From contig JAUNJE010000010.1 in NCBI GenBank assembly GCA_030533415.1, positions 1-64,000 of the forward strand: DNA of 64,000 bases, written 5' to 3'. Origin of the DNA: Eubacteriales bacterium. Its GTDB lineage: Bacteria; Bacillota; Clostridia; Oscillospirales; Oscillospiraceae. Numbering within the stretch: position 1 is the stretch's first letter; every line of letters begins with the position of its first letter. Positions 28,735-37,337 of the stretch are shown here, one piece after another. Position numbers and translations under genes: made by a program. The notes under the pieces were generated by a model. That model made no database searches. It worked only from the letters and a program-made list of their open reading frames with translations, and was not told the origin of the DNA.

Positions 28735-29532
28735 TTGAAAAAGCTTGCCGGTACAATGCTGAAGTGTGTGGGATTCTTCATTTGCTGGGCAATGTTTGCT
28801 GCTGCATTGCCAATGCCGGAGATAGAAAGCCCCGCCATGTGGAGGTTGTGGGCTGAAATCGTGCCACTCGCTGCCATTGTGATGTTTACGTTCCTGTTTT
28901 GGCTGATTGAAAAGAAGTCGGTAAAGCTGCACCTTTGGGACAATCCGCGCAAAGGAATCTCTATTGGCACTGCTGCAGGCATTGTATGGCTGGGAAGTAC
29001 GGTAGCGATCATGCTTCTGGCAAATATCATAACGTTTGAAGGAAGCAACCCGGTTCCCATGCTGGGTGTATGGCTTCTTGCTGCGTTTCTGAATGTAATT
29101 ATGCAGGAGCTTCTTGTCCGGGGCTATCTTTATCAGATGCTGAAGCAGAAATACAATGGAATTGCAGCAGTCATTGTCACAACAGCCCTGTTCACTTTGC
29201 TCCACGGCGGCGCCTTTGAAGCGGGGGTTATTCCCGTTCTGAATGTACTTACAATGAGTTTGCTGATGACAGCGGTGCTGGAATATACTGGTTCTTTGAT
29301 TGCGCCTACGATCATGCACTTTCTTTGGAATGGAATTGGCGCGCTGATTTTAGGCGGTGTCTCCTTGGCAGAGGACTATCCCCATCTGCTGAACATGGCC
29401 TTTTCCGAAAACGTTATTTTATCCGGCGGGGCATGTAAAATGGAGGGCAGCATAATTGTGCTGCTGGTAAATGCGTCCTTGCTTTCGATCTTCCTTTTCT
29501 TGCAGAAGAAGCAGGAAAAGTGTTCTGCATAA
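28735..29532 (+). CDS. CPBP-family intramembrane metalloprotease
   Basis: 265 residues, about eight transmembrane helices, TTG start with AGAGGTG upstream. Family motifs: motif 1 EELLVRGYLYQ (E-E-x-x-x-R), motif 2 FTLLHGG (F-x-x-x-H) and motif 3 HFLWNGIG. The family includes type II CAAX prenyl endopeptidases and bacteriocin-immunity proteins; no bacteriocin gene is seen nearby. Motif 1 reads Glu-Glu as expected, so it is probably active. Confidence 0.88.
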   Translation: MKKLAGTMLKCVGFFICWAMFAAALPMPEIESPAMWRLWAEIVPLAAIVMFTFLFWLIEKKSVKLHLWDNPRKGISIGTAAGIVWLGSTVAIMLLANIITFEGSNPVPMLGVWLLAAFLNVIMQELLVRGYLYQMLKQKYNGIAAVIVTTALFTLLHGGAFEAGVIPVLNVLTMSLLMTAVLEYTGSLIAPTIMHFLWNGIGALILGGVSLAEDYPHLLNMAFSENVILSGGACKMEGSIIVLLVNASLLSIFLFLQKKQEKCSA

Positions 29533-29537
29533 GATAA

Positions 29538-29573
29538 GCCGCTGCGAAGTCCATACTTCGCAGCGGCAATTTT
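29538..29573 (+). terminator. Intrinsic terminator after the CPBP gene
   Basis: A 13-bp perfect stem (29538-29550 with 29555-29567) followed by AATTTT. Confidence 0.8.
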
Positions 29574-29656
29574 GTGTAATAAAGCTTTCTCCGGGTGGCC
29601 GCCCGGCCCCTCACAGATAGACAGTTCTTGTCTTTCTGTATATCCGGGGCATTTTG

Positions 29657-29866
29657 TCACAGGGAGTAATCCGCAGTCTCATATTTGGAAAAATCCAAAG
29701 CTTTGGCTTTCTTGGGCACGCGCTTGCAGGGATCATATTTGAAACGGCGGCATTTTTCTTCCGTGGTGCGCAGACCCTTCTTGGAACAGAGGATCTGCCC
29801 GTCCTCCAGGTGGGCGCCGTACAGGCAGTAGGCGCAGGAGCGTTCTATTTTTTTCCGAAACAGCAT
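29657..29866 (-). CDS. Small cysteine-rich protein of unknown function
   Basis: 69 residues from ATG 29866, chosen for GGAGGGA just upstream. Five cysteines (positions 11, 14, 27, 39 and 47), including a C-A-Y-C pair, suggest a zinc or metal site. It is highly basic in the second half (KCRRFKYDPCKR). The N-terminus MLFRKKIERSCAYCLYG looks conserved-domain-like, but I cannot name the family with certainty. It lies 29 nt downstream of ylbJ on the same strand and may share its transcript. Confidence 0.75.
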   Translation of the reverse strand: MLFRKKIERSCAYCLYGAHLEDGQILCSKKGLRTTEEKCRRFKYDPCKRVPKKAKALDFSKYETADYSL

Positions 29867-29895
29867 GGCAGTCCCTCCGTAGCGTATTTCCACCA

Positions 29896-30885
29896 TTATA
29901 CACCAACTGCCGCCTGAATGCTACTGTTTTTTCGCCTTTTTCCCAGAAGGAAAGCGGTAAGCAGGAGAACGGCGCAGCAGGGAAGCCAGACTCCCGCGAT
30001 TACCGCTCCGGCTAGGAGCAGGCTGAAGGCGGTTTGCAGGAGCTTGCCGGGAAAATAGTGCCGCAGGGAAAGCCCTGCCGTAACGGAGACCGTCTGCATG
30101 GTCACGCATAGCCCTCCGAATGCCAGAATCCCCGCGCAAACCAGAAACCGCAGGGAGATATCCGAAATGCGGAGCAGGTCGCAGCAGCCGTTGGAAAGCT
30201 CCAAAAGCCCGGTAACGGCCACCTGCGCGGCTGTGGGCAGAAGCCAGAGGATCCACCGGCTTAAAAACGTGATCAGCACCCGGAACAGCACCACCCAGCC
30301 GCAGACCGCGGCCATGATTCGAAGCGAGGCGTTTAAGGCGGTGGACAGGGGCATCTGCTTTGCCTTGACGAACGTTGCCGCTCCGGTAGCGCCGCCGGGG
30401 ATCAGCAGGGCGGCAAAAATGGCCCCGGCAATATGGATTCCCCACAGCGCCCAGGCCATCCATTGCCTGGGAAATAAGGGGGCTATCATCCCAAACAGAA
30501 AAGCCGGGCCGGCGTTGTTGCAGAATGCCAGCAGCCGCTCCGCTTCCTGCTTGCGCAGCTGCCCTGCGCGGTAGGCGGTGGCGACGCTTTGCGCTCCCAC
30601 CGGATAACCGCCCAGAAATCCGGAAACCAGCAGCGATTCCGCACCCTTCGGTATCCCGCACAGCCACCCCAGAGGCCGCAGAATGGGCAGAGGACTGCCC
30701 ATAAAAGAGCTTGTCAGCAAAATGGACAGCAAAAAGAAGGGGAAAAGGGAGGGAATCACCGTTTTTAGGCACAATTCTATCCCCTGACGGGCACCTTCCA
30801 GCGCAGTCCGCCCATCTAAGATTAAAATCAGCATCCCCATAAACGCACCGGCACCGGTCCACAGATGCTTGTTTCTCACACGCAT
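29896..30885 (-). CDS. ylbJ: Sporulation integral membrane protein YlbJ-like
   Basis: About 329 residues with eight or so transmembrane helices and the nucleoside-recognition (Gate) domain pattern. The hallmark blocks are SGFLGGYPVGAQSVA and FCNNAGPAFLFGM. Bacillus YlbJ is a sigma-E-dependent mother-cell protein needed for heat-resistant spores. The start is uncertain: ATG 30885 and GTG 30879 both lie close to GAGGTG, and an upstream ATG at 30927 has no ribosome binding site. It is divergent from the sporulation pair yqfC-yqfD. Confidence 0.85.
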   Translation of the reverse strand: MRVRNKHLWTGAGAFMGMLILILDGRTALEGARQGIELCLKTVIPSLFPFFLLSILLTSSFMGSPLPILRPLGWLCGIPKGAESLLVSGFLGGYPVGAQSVATAYRAGQLRKQEAERLLAFCNNAGPAFLFGMIAPLFPRQWMAWALWGIHIAGAIFAALLIPGGATGAATFVKAKQMPLSTALNASLRIMAAVCGWVVLFRVLITFLSRWILWLLPTAAQVAVTGLLELSNGCCDLLRISDISLRFLVCAGILAFGGLCVTMQTVSVTAGLSLRHYFPGKLLQTAFSLLLAGAVIAGVWLPCCAVLLLTAFLLGKRRKNSSIQAAVGV

Positions 30886-30953
30886 CACCTCGGAAGAATC
30901 TATGCAAGAAAGGGCCCCGTCATTCATATGCTTGCAAAAAGGGAGGTGCCGAA

Positions 30954-31235
30954 ATGGGCAGGGGACGTTATCTATTGGAGCGGCTGGCGGACGAGGCGGA
31001 TCTCACTGCGGAGCCGCTGCCCGGGCAGCCCATCGTGGAAATCGCGGGGGACCGCCGGGTACTTATTGAGAATCACTTCGGCGTTAAGGAATATAGCCGG
31101 GAACGGATCACGGTGAAGGTAAAATATGGATTCGTCAGCGTCTGCGGATGCCATTTGGAGCTGATGCGGATGACAAAGGAGCAGCTGGTGATTTGCGGCA
31201 GGATTGACGGTGTCATGCTGCAGCGGAGGGGGTAA
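30954..31235 (+). CDS. yqfC: Sporulation protein YqfC
   Basis: 93-residue YabP/YqfC family protein (IEIAGDRRVLIENHFGVKEYS region, start near residue 27; VKVKYGFVSVCGCHLEL near residue 52). In Bacillus it is a sigma-E product of the spore-forming mother cell. GGGAGGTG lies upstream. The yqfD gene begins 2 nt later. Confidence 0.92.
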   Translation: MGRGRYLLERLADEADLTAEPLPGQPIVEIAGDRRVLIENHFGVKEYSRERITVKVKYGFVSVCGCHLELMRMTKEQLVICGRIDGVMLQRRG

Positions 31236-31237
31236 GC

Positions 31238-32434
31238 ATGGATCTTTGGAAATCCCTGGCCGGGATGTTAGAGGTGGAACTGACCAGCGCGGAACCGGAG
31301 GCGGCGCTGGGGGCGATCAGCACCAGGGGAATCGAAATTTTCCGGGTGGAGCAGAAAGGCGAACTGACAATGCGCTTTCGCATCCGCCGAAAGGACTATA
31401 ATATGCTGGCGGCCCTTTGCGAGAAAAGAGGGGAAACGCTGAAGCTGCTTCGGAAATCCGGCCTGTACTGGGCGGGCAGGCAGCTGCTGCGGCGCCCGGT
31501 GCTGCTGGCCGGGATGGCCTTCTTTCTGGCGCTGGTTCTTTATTTACCGTCCCGGGTGTTTTTTATCCGGGTAGAGGGGAATGTAACGGTACCCACCCGG
31601 CAGATCTTGGAGGCGGCCGGGGAAAGCGGCATTTGCTTTGGGGCTTCCCGGCGGCAGGTACGCAGTGAAAAAGTGAAAAATGCCCTTCTCTCTGCGGTGC
31701 CGCAGCTGCAGTGGGCAGGGGTGAATACCGCCGGATGTGTGGCCACCATTTCCGTGCGGGAGAGGACGGATGCCCAAGCCAGCCAGCAGGAATGGGAAGT
31801 CACCAGCATCGTCGCGGCCAGAGACGGCTATATTCTCTCTGGTACGGTGACACGGGGAAACGCCCTGTTTCAGGTCGGCCAGGCGGTAAAGGCGGGCCAG
31901 GTGCTGGTTTCCGGCTATACCGACTGCGGCATCTGCATCCAGGCGACCCGGGCGGAAGGGGAGATCACGGCCCAAACCAACCGCACTTTGGAGGCGGTTA
32001 CCCCATCGCAATGGGTTCTGCGGGGGGAAGAAACCGGAGTGCACCGAAAATACAGCCTGCTTTTCGGAAAAAAACGGATAAATTTATGGAAAGACAGTGG
32101 AATTTTGGATACCACTTGTGGTAGAATGTATATGGAATACTATGTCACCCTTCCGGGAGGCTTTCAGCTGCCGCTGGCGCTGTGCGTGGAGGAATTTACG
32201 TCCTATGAAACGGGAACGGCCGAACTTCCGCAGTCCGGCGCGGAAGAGGCCCTGACGGAATACGCGGACAGCTACCTTTTGCAGCAGATGGTCGCGGGAG
32301 AGATTCGGAGCCGGCTGCAAACGGTTTGCCTTGACGGCGGCATTTACCGCTTGAAGGGGAGTTACGTCTGCGTTGAGATGATCGGAAGGGTACAGCGGGA
32401 ACAGATTGGAGATACAAATGGGAAAAATAGTTGA
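31238..32434 (+). CDS. yqfD: Sporulation protein YqfD
   Basis: 398 residues. A cytoplasmic N-terminal domain (to about residue 85) is followed by a membrane helix (RRPVLLAGMAFFLALVLYLP, about 89-106) and an extracytoplasmic part beginning FFIRVEGNVTVPTRQI, which resembles the POTRA-like start of this family. Partner of YqfC in sporulation. The last 17 nt overlap phoH, giving translational coupling into the phoH-ybeY-era housekeeping block. Confidence 0.92.
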   Translation: MDLWKSLAGMLEVELTSAEPEAALGAISTRGIEIFRVEQKGELTMRFRIRRKDYNMLAALCEKRGETLKLLRKSGLYWAGRQLLRRPVLLAGMAFFLALVLYLPSRVFFIRVEGNVTVPTRQILEAAGESGICFGASRRQVRSEKVKNALLSAVPQLQWAGVNTAGCVATISVRERTDAQASQQEWEVTSIVAARDGYILSGTVTRGNALFQVGQAVKAGQVLVSGYTDCGICIQATRAEGEITAQTNRTLEAVTPSQWVLRGEETGVHRKYSLLFGKKRINLWKDSGILDTTCGRMYMEYYVTLPGGFQLPLALCVEEFTSYETGTAELPQSGAEEALTEYADSYLLQQMVAGEIRSRLQTVCLDGGIYRLKGSYVCVEMIGRVQREQIGDTNGKNS

Positions 32435-33434
32435 GAGAATCGTCAATGCCGAGCGGGTGGAAGACCTGATCGCGGTGTTTGGCTCCTTTGATGAAAATAT
32501 CAAGCGCATTGAGGATGCGCTGAATGTGCATGTGGTGAACCGGGGCACCGACCTGCGGGTCTCCGGGGATGAGGAAATGGCCGATAAGGCCGTGCGCACG
32601 CTGGAAGGCCTGCTGGCGCTGGCCTCCAAAGGGGAAACCATTGATGAGCAGCGGGTGCGCTATCTCATTACCCTGGTCAATGAGGGAAACGACCATCAGG
32701 TTGCCCAGATGGCCAGGGATGTGGTCTGCATTACCGCCAAAGGAAAGCCCATCAAGGCAAAGACCGTGGGCCAGCAGCAGTATATGAAGGCGATTCAGAA
32801 GAATACGGTAACCATCGGCGTCGGCCCCGCCGGTACGGGCAAGACTTACCTGGCGGTGGCAGCGGCCGTGGCCGCCTTCCGGGAGCGGACGGTGAACCGG
32901 ATCATTTTGACCCGCCCGGCGGTAGAAGCCGGGGAGCGGCTGGGCTTCCTGCCCGGCGACCTGCAGAATAAGGTCGACCCGTACCTGCGTCCCCTGTATG
33001 ACGCTCTGTACGACATGCTGGGGGCGGAGACCTTCCAGAAATATCAGGAGCGCGGTTCCATTGAGGTGGCGCCGCTGGCATACATGCGGGGACGTACCCT
33101 GGATGACAGCTTTATCATCCTGGACGAGGCCCAGAATACCACCCGGGAGCAGATGAAAATGTTCTTGACCCGCCTGGGCTTTGGCTCCAAAGTGGTGATC
33201 ACTGGCGATGTGACCCAGATCGATTTGCCGGATGACAAGGTGTCCGGCCTGAAGGACGCCATCCGGGTCCTGGACGGCGTGAAGGATATTGCCATCTGCC
33301 GCCTGACATCCGCCGATGTGGTCCGCCACGCTCTGGTACAGGAAATTATCAACGCCTATGAGCGGGCGGCCCAAAAAATCGAAATGAAAAAACCGGCCCA
33401 GCAGTTCAAGGGCCGGTATCAGAGGAAAAAATAA
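32418..33434 (+). CDS. phoH: PhoH-family P-loop ATPase
   Basis: 338 residues, the YbeZ/PhoH type. An N-terminal RNA-binding-like segment (to about residue 115) is followed by a helicase-like core with Walker [29 protein letters not shown] and Walker [12 protein letters not shown]. PhoH is thought to work with the rRNA-processing nuclease YbeY, encoded next. ATG 32418 is preferred over TTG 32406 because GGAG sits 6 nt upstream. Confidence 0.94.
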   Translation: MGKIVERIVNAERVEDLIAVFGSFDENIKRIEDALNVHVVNRGTDLRVSGDEEMADKAVRTLEGLLALASKGETIDEQRVRYLITLVNEGNDHQVAQMARDVVCITAKGKPIKAKTVGQQQYMKAIQKNTVTIGVGPAGTGKTYLAVAAAVAAFRERTVNRIILTRPAVEAGERLGFLPGDLQNKVDPYLRPLYDALYDMLGAETFQKYQERGSIEVAPLAYMRGRTLDDSFIILDEAQNTTREQMKMFLTRLGFGSKVVITGDVTQIDLPDDKVSGLKDAIRVLDGVKDIAICRLTSADVVRHALVQEIINAYERAAQKIEMKKPAQQFKGRYQRKK

Positions 33435-33435
33435 T

Positions 33436-33936
33436 ATGAGACATAAGATCAATCTTGTTTTTGAACAGCTCAGCCTGGAAAAATTTGTGATCAGCGCCAA
33501 TATCCGCAGGTGCATCCGGGAGACCCTGAATGCCGAAGGGGTTGCCGTTCCCTGCGAGATCAACGTTTTGGTGACGGATGATGCCGGAATCCAGGTCATC
33601 AACCGGGAGAGCCGAAAGGTGGACAAGCCCACGGATGTGCTGAGCTTCCCCATGTTTCAGCTGACCCCCGGCTGCCTGCCGGAAAATTGGGCGGACTATC
33701 AGGACCCGGCGACGGGGCTGGTTCCCCTTGGGGATATGTGCATCAGCCTGGAGCGGGCTGTTGCCCAGGCCCGGGAATTCGGCCATTCCACACGCCGGGA
33801 GGTCGGATACCTGACCATTCATTCCATGCTCCACCTATTGGGCTACGACCATCTGGATGAGGGTGTGCAGAAGCGCCTGATGCGCAGCCGGGAAGAGGCC
33901 ATTGCTGCGGCAATTCCCGGTATGAGCAGAGATTGA
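33436..33936 (+). CDS. ybeY: Endoribonuclease YbeY
   Basis: 166 residues. Zinc-binding motif HSMLHLLGYDH (usual form H-G-x-L-H-L-x-G-Y-D-H; the second position is Ser here) and the upstream DVLSFPMFQ block. Functions in 16S rRNA 3' end maturation and ribosome quality control. It begins 1 nt after phoH. A truncated palindromic repeat element separates it from era. Confidence 0.95.
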   Translation: MRHKINLVFEQLSLEKFVISANIRRCIRETLNAEGVAVPCEINVLVTDDAGIQVINRESRKVDKPTDVLSFPMFQLTPGCLPENWADYQDPATGLVPLGDMCISLERAVAQAREFGHSTRREVGYLTIHSMLHLLGYDHLDEGVQKRLMRSREEAIAAAIPGMSRD

Positions 33937-33940
33937 ATAT

Positions 33941-34030
33941 ATAGAAAATCACGAAAACGTGTCTCATTATGATCTTCTTATTAAAAGGTCCTATTCTTGC
34001 GAATGAAACTTTTTAATGGAATATCAGTAT
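33941..34030 (-). repeat. Palindromic intergenic repeat element, copy 3 (truncated, inverted)
   Basis: The 90-bp complement of the first half of the elements at 13209 and 46138. It keeps the terminal ATACTG end (CAGTAT at 34025-34030 on +) and the first hairpin, with partly compensated changes in its stem, and stops inside the second hairpin. It lies between ybeY and era. Confidence 0.78.
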
Positions 34031-34048
34031 AACACATAGGAGAAACTT

Positions 34049-34936
34049 ATGAATACCAAAACCGCAATCATTACCATTGCCGGACGGCCCAATGTGGGCA
34101 AATCCACCCTGACCAATTATTTGGTAGGGGAGAAGATTGCCATTGTGTCCAATAAGCCCCAGACCACCCGCAACCGCATTTGCGGCATCGTCACCCGGGA
34201 GAATATGCAGTTTGTCTTTGTGGACACCCCCGGCTACCACAAGGCCCGCACCAAGCTGGGAGACTATATGGTGAACACCGTTCGGGAATCCATTGCCGAT
34301 GTGGACGCCACGATCCTGGTGGTGGAGCCGATCGCTTCCGTTGGCAAGCAGGAGGAGGCGCTGATTGAGAAAATTAAGGGCATCCGCTGTCCTGCCATTT
34401 TGGCGATCAATAAAATTGATACCGTGGAGAAGGACAAGCTTTTGGAGGTTATTGACGCCTATTCCCAGACCGGAGTCTTTGACGCCATCATCCCCATTTC
34501 CGCAAAAACCGGGGACGGCGTGGAGGTCCTTTTATCGGAGTGCGAAAAGTATGCGGTAGAAAGTCCCTTTCTGTTCCCGGAGGATGTGACCACCGACCAG
34601 CCGGAGCGTCAGGTCATGGCGGAGATCATCCGGGAAAAACTGCTGTGGTGTCTGGACAAGGAGATTCCCCATGGCACTGCCGTGGAAATTACCAAATTTT
34701 CCGAGCGTGACAATGGAATCATTGACATCGACGCCACGATTTACTGCGAAAAGGCCAGCCACAAGGGGATCATCATCGGCAAGCAGGGCGCTATGCTGAA
34801 GAAAATTTCCTCTATGGCCCGCGCAGACTGCGAGAAGTTCATGGGCACCAAGGTATATCTGACCACCTGGGTCAAGGTCAAGGAAAATTGGCGGGACAGC
34901 GATTTCCTGGTGCGCAACTTCGGCTACAGCGAATAA
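34049..34936 (+). CDS. era: GTPase Era
   Basis: 295-residue ribosome-assembly GTPase that binds the 3' end of 16S rRNA. G1 GRPNVGKST, G2 region TTRNRICG, G3 DTPGYHK, G4 NKID, G5 SAKTGDG. C-terminal KH domain with the GIIIGKQGAMLKKI loop. Good GGAG ribosome binding site. Gene order ybeY-era-yqzL-recO matches Bacillus and Clostridium. Confidence 0.97.
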   Translation: MNTKTAIITIAGRPNVGKSTLTNYLVGEKIAIVSNKPQTTRNRICGIVTRENMQFVFVDTPGYHKARTKLGDYMVNTVRESIADVDATILVVEPIASVGKQEEALIEKIKGIRCPAILAINKIDTVEKDKLLEVIDAYSQTGVFDAIIPISAKTGDGVEVLLSECEKYAVESPFLFPEDVTTDQPERQVMAEIIREKLLWCLDKEIPHGTAVEITKFSERDNGIIDIDATIYCEKASHKGIIIGKQGAMLKKISSMARADCEKFMGTKVYLTTWVKVKENWRDSDFLVRNFGYSE

Positions 34937-34991
34937 TTTCCAGTTGTAAGAACGCGCCTGCCTGCAAATCCTAACCCCAGGAGGGATCAGG

Positions 34992-35135
34992 ATGAACGCA
35001 ATGGATTATTGGCAGCTATTTTTGGAGACCGGAGCACCGGAAGCCTATCTCATGTACAGCATGAAGCTAAAATCGGAGGGAACCCATGTATTTGACGATT
35101 CAGGGCATCGTCCTGAGGGTTACGGACTACAATGA
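34992..35135 (+). CDS. yqzL: YqzL family small protein
   Basis: 47 residues, starting at ATG 34992 behind AGGAGG and ending at TGA 35133-35135. It overlaps the recO start by 50 nt in another frame. The sequence begins MNAMDYWQLFLETGAPEAYL and fits the short YqzL proteins encoded between era and recO in Bacillus and many clostridia. The function is unknown. The position and the WxxFxxTGxxxAYL-type core make the call fairly safe. Confidence 0.82.
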   Translation: MNAMDYWQLFLETGAPEAYLMYSMKLKSEGTHVFDDSGHRPEGYGLQ

Positions 35136-35829
35136 CCGGGACGCCCTGCTGACGCTGCTGACACGCCGCCATGGCAAGCTGACGGTAAAGGCCAGAGGCC
35201 TGCGCCGTAAAAACAGCCCCCTTACCGCGCCCTGTCAGCTGCTGGCTTACGGAGAATTTACTTTGTTTGAATACCGGGGACAGTACACCATCAACGAGGC
35301 CCATTCCATGGAGCTGTTTACGCCGCTGCGGCGGGATCTGACCAAGCTGTCCCTGGGTACTTACTTTGGTCAAACGGCGGAGGTCTTGTCCCAGGAGGAC
35401 CAGCCAAGCCCGGAGCTGCAGTCCCTGCTGCTGAACTGCCTGTACGCCCTTTCCAGCCTGGATTTGCCGGAGAAACTGATCAAGGCGGTGTATGAACTGC
35501 GGGCGGCCTGCCTGTCCGGCTATACACCGGACCTGTTCGGGTGTCATGTCTGCGGAAGTCAAAGCCCGGACCGGTTCGACCTGTCTGCGGGACAGCTGGA
35601 ATGCCGCAATTGCCGGAGTCCGGAGTCCAACGGCATCCGAATGCCTGTGACGCCGTCGCTGCTGGAAGCCATGCGCTATATCTGCCTGTGCGACCCAAAG
35701 CGGTTGTTTTCCTTCCAGATCGGGGACGAGACACTGGAGCAGCTGGCGGCGCTGACGGAGGCTTACTTAACGACACAATTGGAGCGTGGGTTTTCTACCC
35801 TGGATTTTTATAAATCTCTGCTAAATTAA
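35086..35829 (+). CDS. recO: DNA repair protein RecO
   Basis: 247 residues. N-terminal OB fold (GIVLRVTDYNDRDALLTLL), helical domain, and a four-Cys zinc finger (CHVCG ... CRNC, about residues 149-170). Helps RecR load RecA onto SSB-coated DNA. Starts inside yqzL, so translation of the two is linked. Confidence 0.95.
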   Translation: MYLTIQGIVLRVTDYNDRDALLTLLTRRHGKLTVKARGLRRKNSPLTAPCQLLAYGEFTLFEYRGQYTINEAHSMELFTPLRRDLTKLSLGTYFGQTAEVLSQEDQPSPELQSLLLNCLYALSSLDLPEKLIKAVYELRAACLSGYTPDLFGCHVCGSQSPDRFDLSAGQLECRNCRSPESNGIRMPVTPSLLEAMRYICLCDPKRLFSFQIGDETLEQLAALTEAYLTTQLERGFSTLDFYKSLLN

Positions 35830-35868
35830 ACATCTATTGCAGGAGTTTATGTTGATAGTGAGGGTTAT

Positions 35869-36663
35869 ATGTATACTTCAGCAGATCGGCAAAAGCTGGC
35901 AGATACTATTTGCAAATTTGTTCAGCAGACGCCCGAATTTGAAGGTTTACTGCAAATTGGGTCTGGCGCTGTAGGCTATACGGATATCTATTCCGACATA
36001 GATTTAATGGCCGGCATTTTGGGCAGGAAAAATGTCTGTTCAGCGGATGAAAAGCTTTCTTCATTTTTTGCGGAATTGGGTGCGGTATGGATCGATCATC
36101 GGATGTGGTCTGATTTTGTACTGGGCTTGTCCGTATATTTTGAAAATGGATTGAGCGTTGATTTTTCTTATATGCCGACAAAGGAAATTGCGCTTCGCTC
36201 GCCGTATTTTAAGATTTTGTTTTCAAAATCAGCATCTTTTGAACAAAGAGTTTATGAGCAAAGCATATATCTTGTTGAAAAAGCAAAACAATATGGAATA
36301 GATAATTCCATCCAACACAGTTTCTTCTATGCTCTTCGAAAATGTGAAATTGCACTTTTGCGGCGGGATTTCATATATGCAGATATGGCATTGTCAGAAG
36401 CACGGCAATGCTTGCTTCAAATCGAAGTTGTGAAAGAGCATAAGAAGCTGCACCAGTTTAAGGCATTTCATACGTTAGATGGAGATTTTTTGAAAGAGCT
36501 GGAGTATACATATCCGGCGTCGAGAAATACTGAGGGGCTTTCCAGAGCAAAGGAATGCTTGCTTGACCAATACCAAAATGTAGTTAAACAATGTAACTTC
36601 CTGGAATTTGAGGAAGCACAGCTAAAAATCTTAAAACGTTTTCAAGAGGAAATTGTTCCATGA
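35869..36663 (+). CDS. Nucleotidyltransferase-domain protein (Pol beta fold)
   Basis: 264 residues. The N-terminal nucleotidyltransferase motif GSGAVGYTDIYSDIDL (G-S ... D-x-D, residues 28-43) gives the metal-binding aspartates. A third acidic strand is probably SVDFSYM. The C-terminal half is helical and may bind substrate, as in aminoglycoside adenylyltransferases, but no close match is recognised. The gene is clearly more AT-rich than recO and mutS2 and interrupts that conserved neighbourhood, so transfer is likely. It overlaps the next gene by 4 nt (ATGA), which implies that the two act together. Confidence 0.75.
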   Translation: MYTSADRQKLADTICKFVQQTPEFEGLLQIGSGAVGYTDIYSDIDLMAGILGRKNVCSADEKLSSFFAELGAVWIDHRMWSDFVLGLSVYFENGLSVDFSYMPTKEIALRSPYFKILFSKSASFEQRVYEQSIYLVEKAKQYGIDNSIQHSFFYALRKCEIALLRRDFIYADMALSEARQCLLQIEVVKEHKKLHQFKAFHTLDGDFLKELEYTYPASRNTEGLSRAKECLLDQYQNVVKQCNFLEFEEAQLKILKRFQEEIVP

Positions 36664-37325
36664 AAATTGAGATAGAAAGCAACATTATCCGTCACATGCT
36701 GAAAAATGTATACTTTATCAACGGCACGGCTTACGCGGGGAAATCCACCATGGTGAAGCTGCTGGCGGAAAAGTATGACGGCATCTGCTGCGGGGAGAAT
36801 TACCACGACGCCTTGCGGGCGGTGATGGATCCGGCGCATCAGCCGAACCTGTCTTATTTTCAGACCATGTCCGGCTGGCAGGAGTTTATTTCCAGGACGC
36901 CGAAGGCCTATGACGCCTGGATACAGGGGTCGTCCCGGGAGTCGGCGGAGATGGAGATCGCCATCCTGCTGAGTCTTTCCCGGGAAAACCGGAAAATCTT
37001 TGTGGACACCAACATTCACATTCCAACGCTCCGGGAAATCGCGCCATACCATCATGTGGCCATTATGCTGAGTCCCCAAAGCATGTCGGTAAACCGTTTT
37101 TTCGACCGGGAGGACCCGGAAAAACAGTTTCTTCTTAAAAAAATCCAGGAAGCGCCGGACCCTGCCGCCGCAATGGAAAACTTTCGCAATTGCATCGCGG
37201 AAATCAACAGCCCGGAGCACTACCGGGAGTTTGCGGAAAGCGGCTTCTTTACTTATGTCCGCACCGAAAACAGTACCATACCGGAGGCACTGGCAAAACT
37301 GGAAGAACACTTTGAACTTAAATAA
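36660..37325 (+). CDS. P-loop kinase-like protein
   Basis: 221 residues. Walker A GTAYAGKST (about residues 22-30) begins a small-kinase fold of the kind seen in chloramphenicol phosphotransferase-like and shikimate kinase-like proteins, with KIFVDTNIHIPTL as the likely Walker B/second strand. No specific substrate motif is recognised. It is translationally coupled to the preceding nucleotidyltransferase. Its GC content resembles the host's more than its partner's does. A small-molecule modification or repair pair is possible, but this is inference. Confidence 0.7.
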   Translation: MKIEIESNIIRHMLKNVYFINGTAYAGKSTMVKLLAEKYDGICCGENYHDALRAVMDPAHQPNLSYFQTMSGWQEFISRTPKAYDAWIQGSSRESAEMEIAILLSLSRENRKIFVDTNIHIPTLREIAPYHHVAIMLSPQSMSVNRFFDREDPEKQFLLKKIQEAPDPAAAMENFRNCIAEINSPEHYREFAESGFFTYVRTENSTIPEALAKLEEHFELK

Positions 37326-37337
37326 TAGGAGAGAACC

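Noticed and set aside
32196-33653. 485-residue frame opposite yqfD-phoH-ybeY
   Set aside because: It crosses three well-identified genes and has no family features; a codon-bias shadow.
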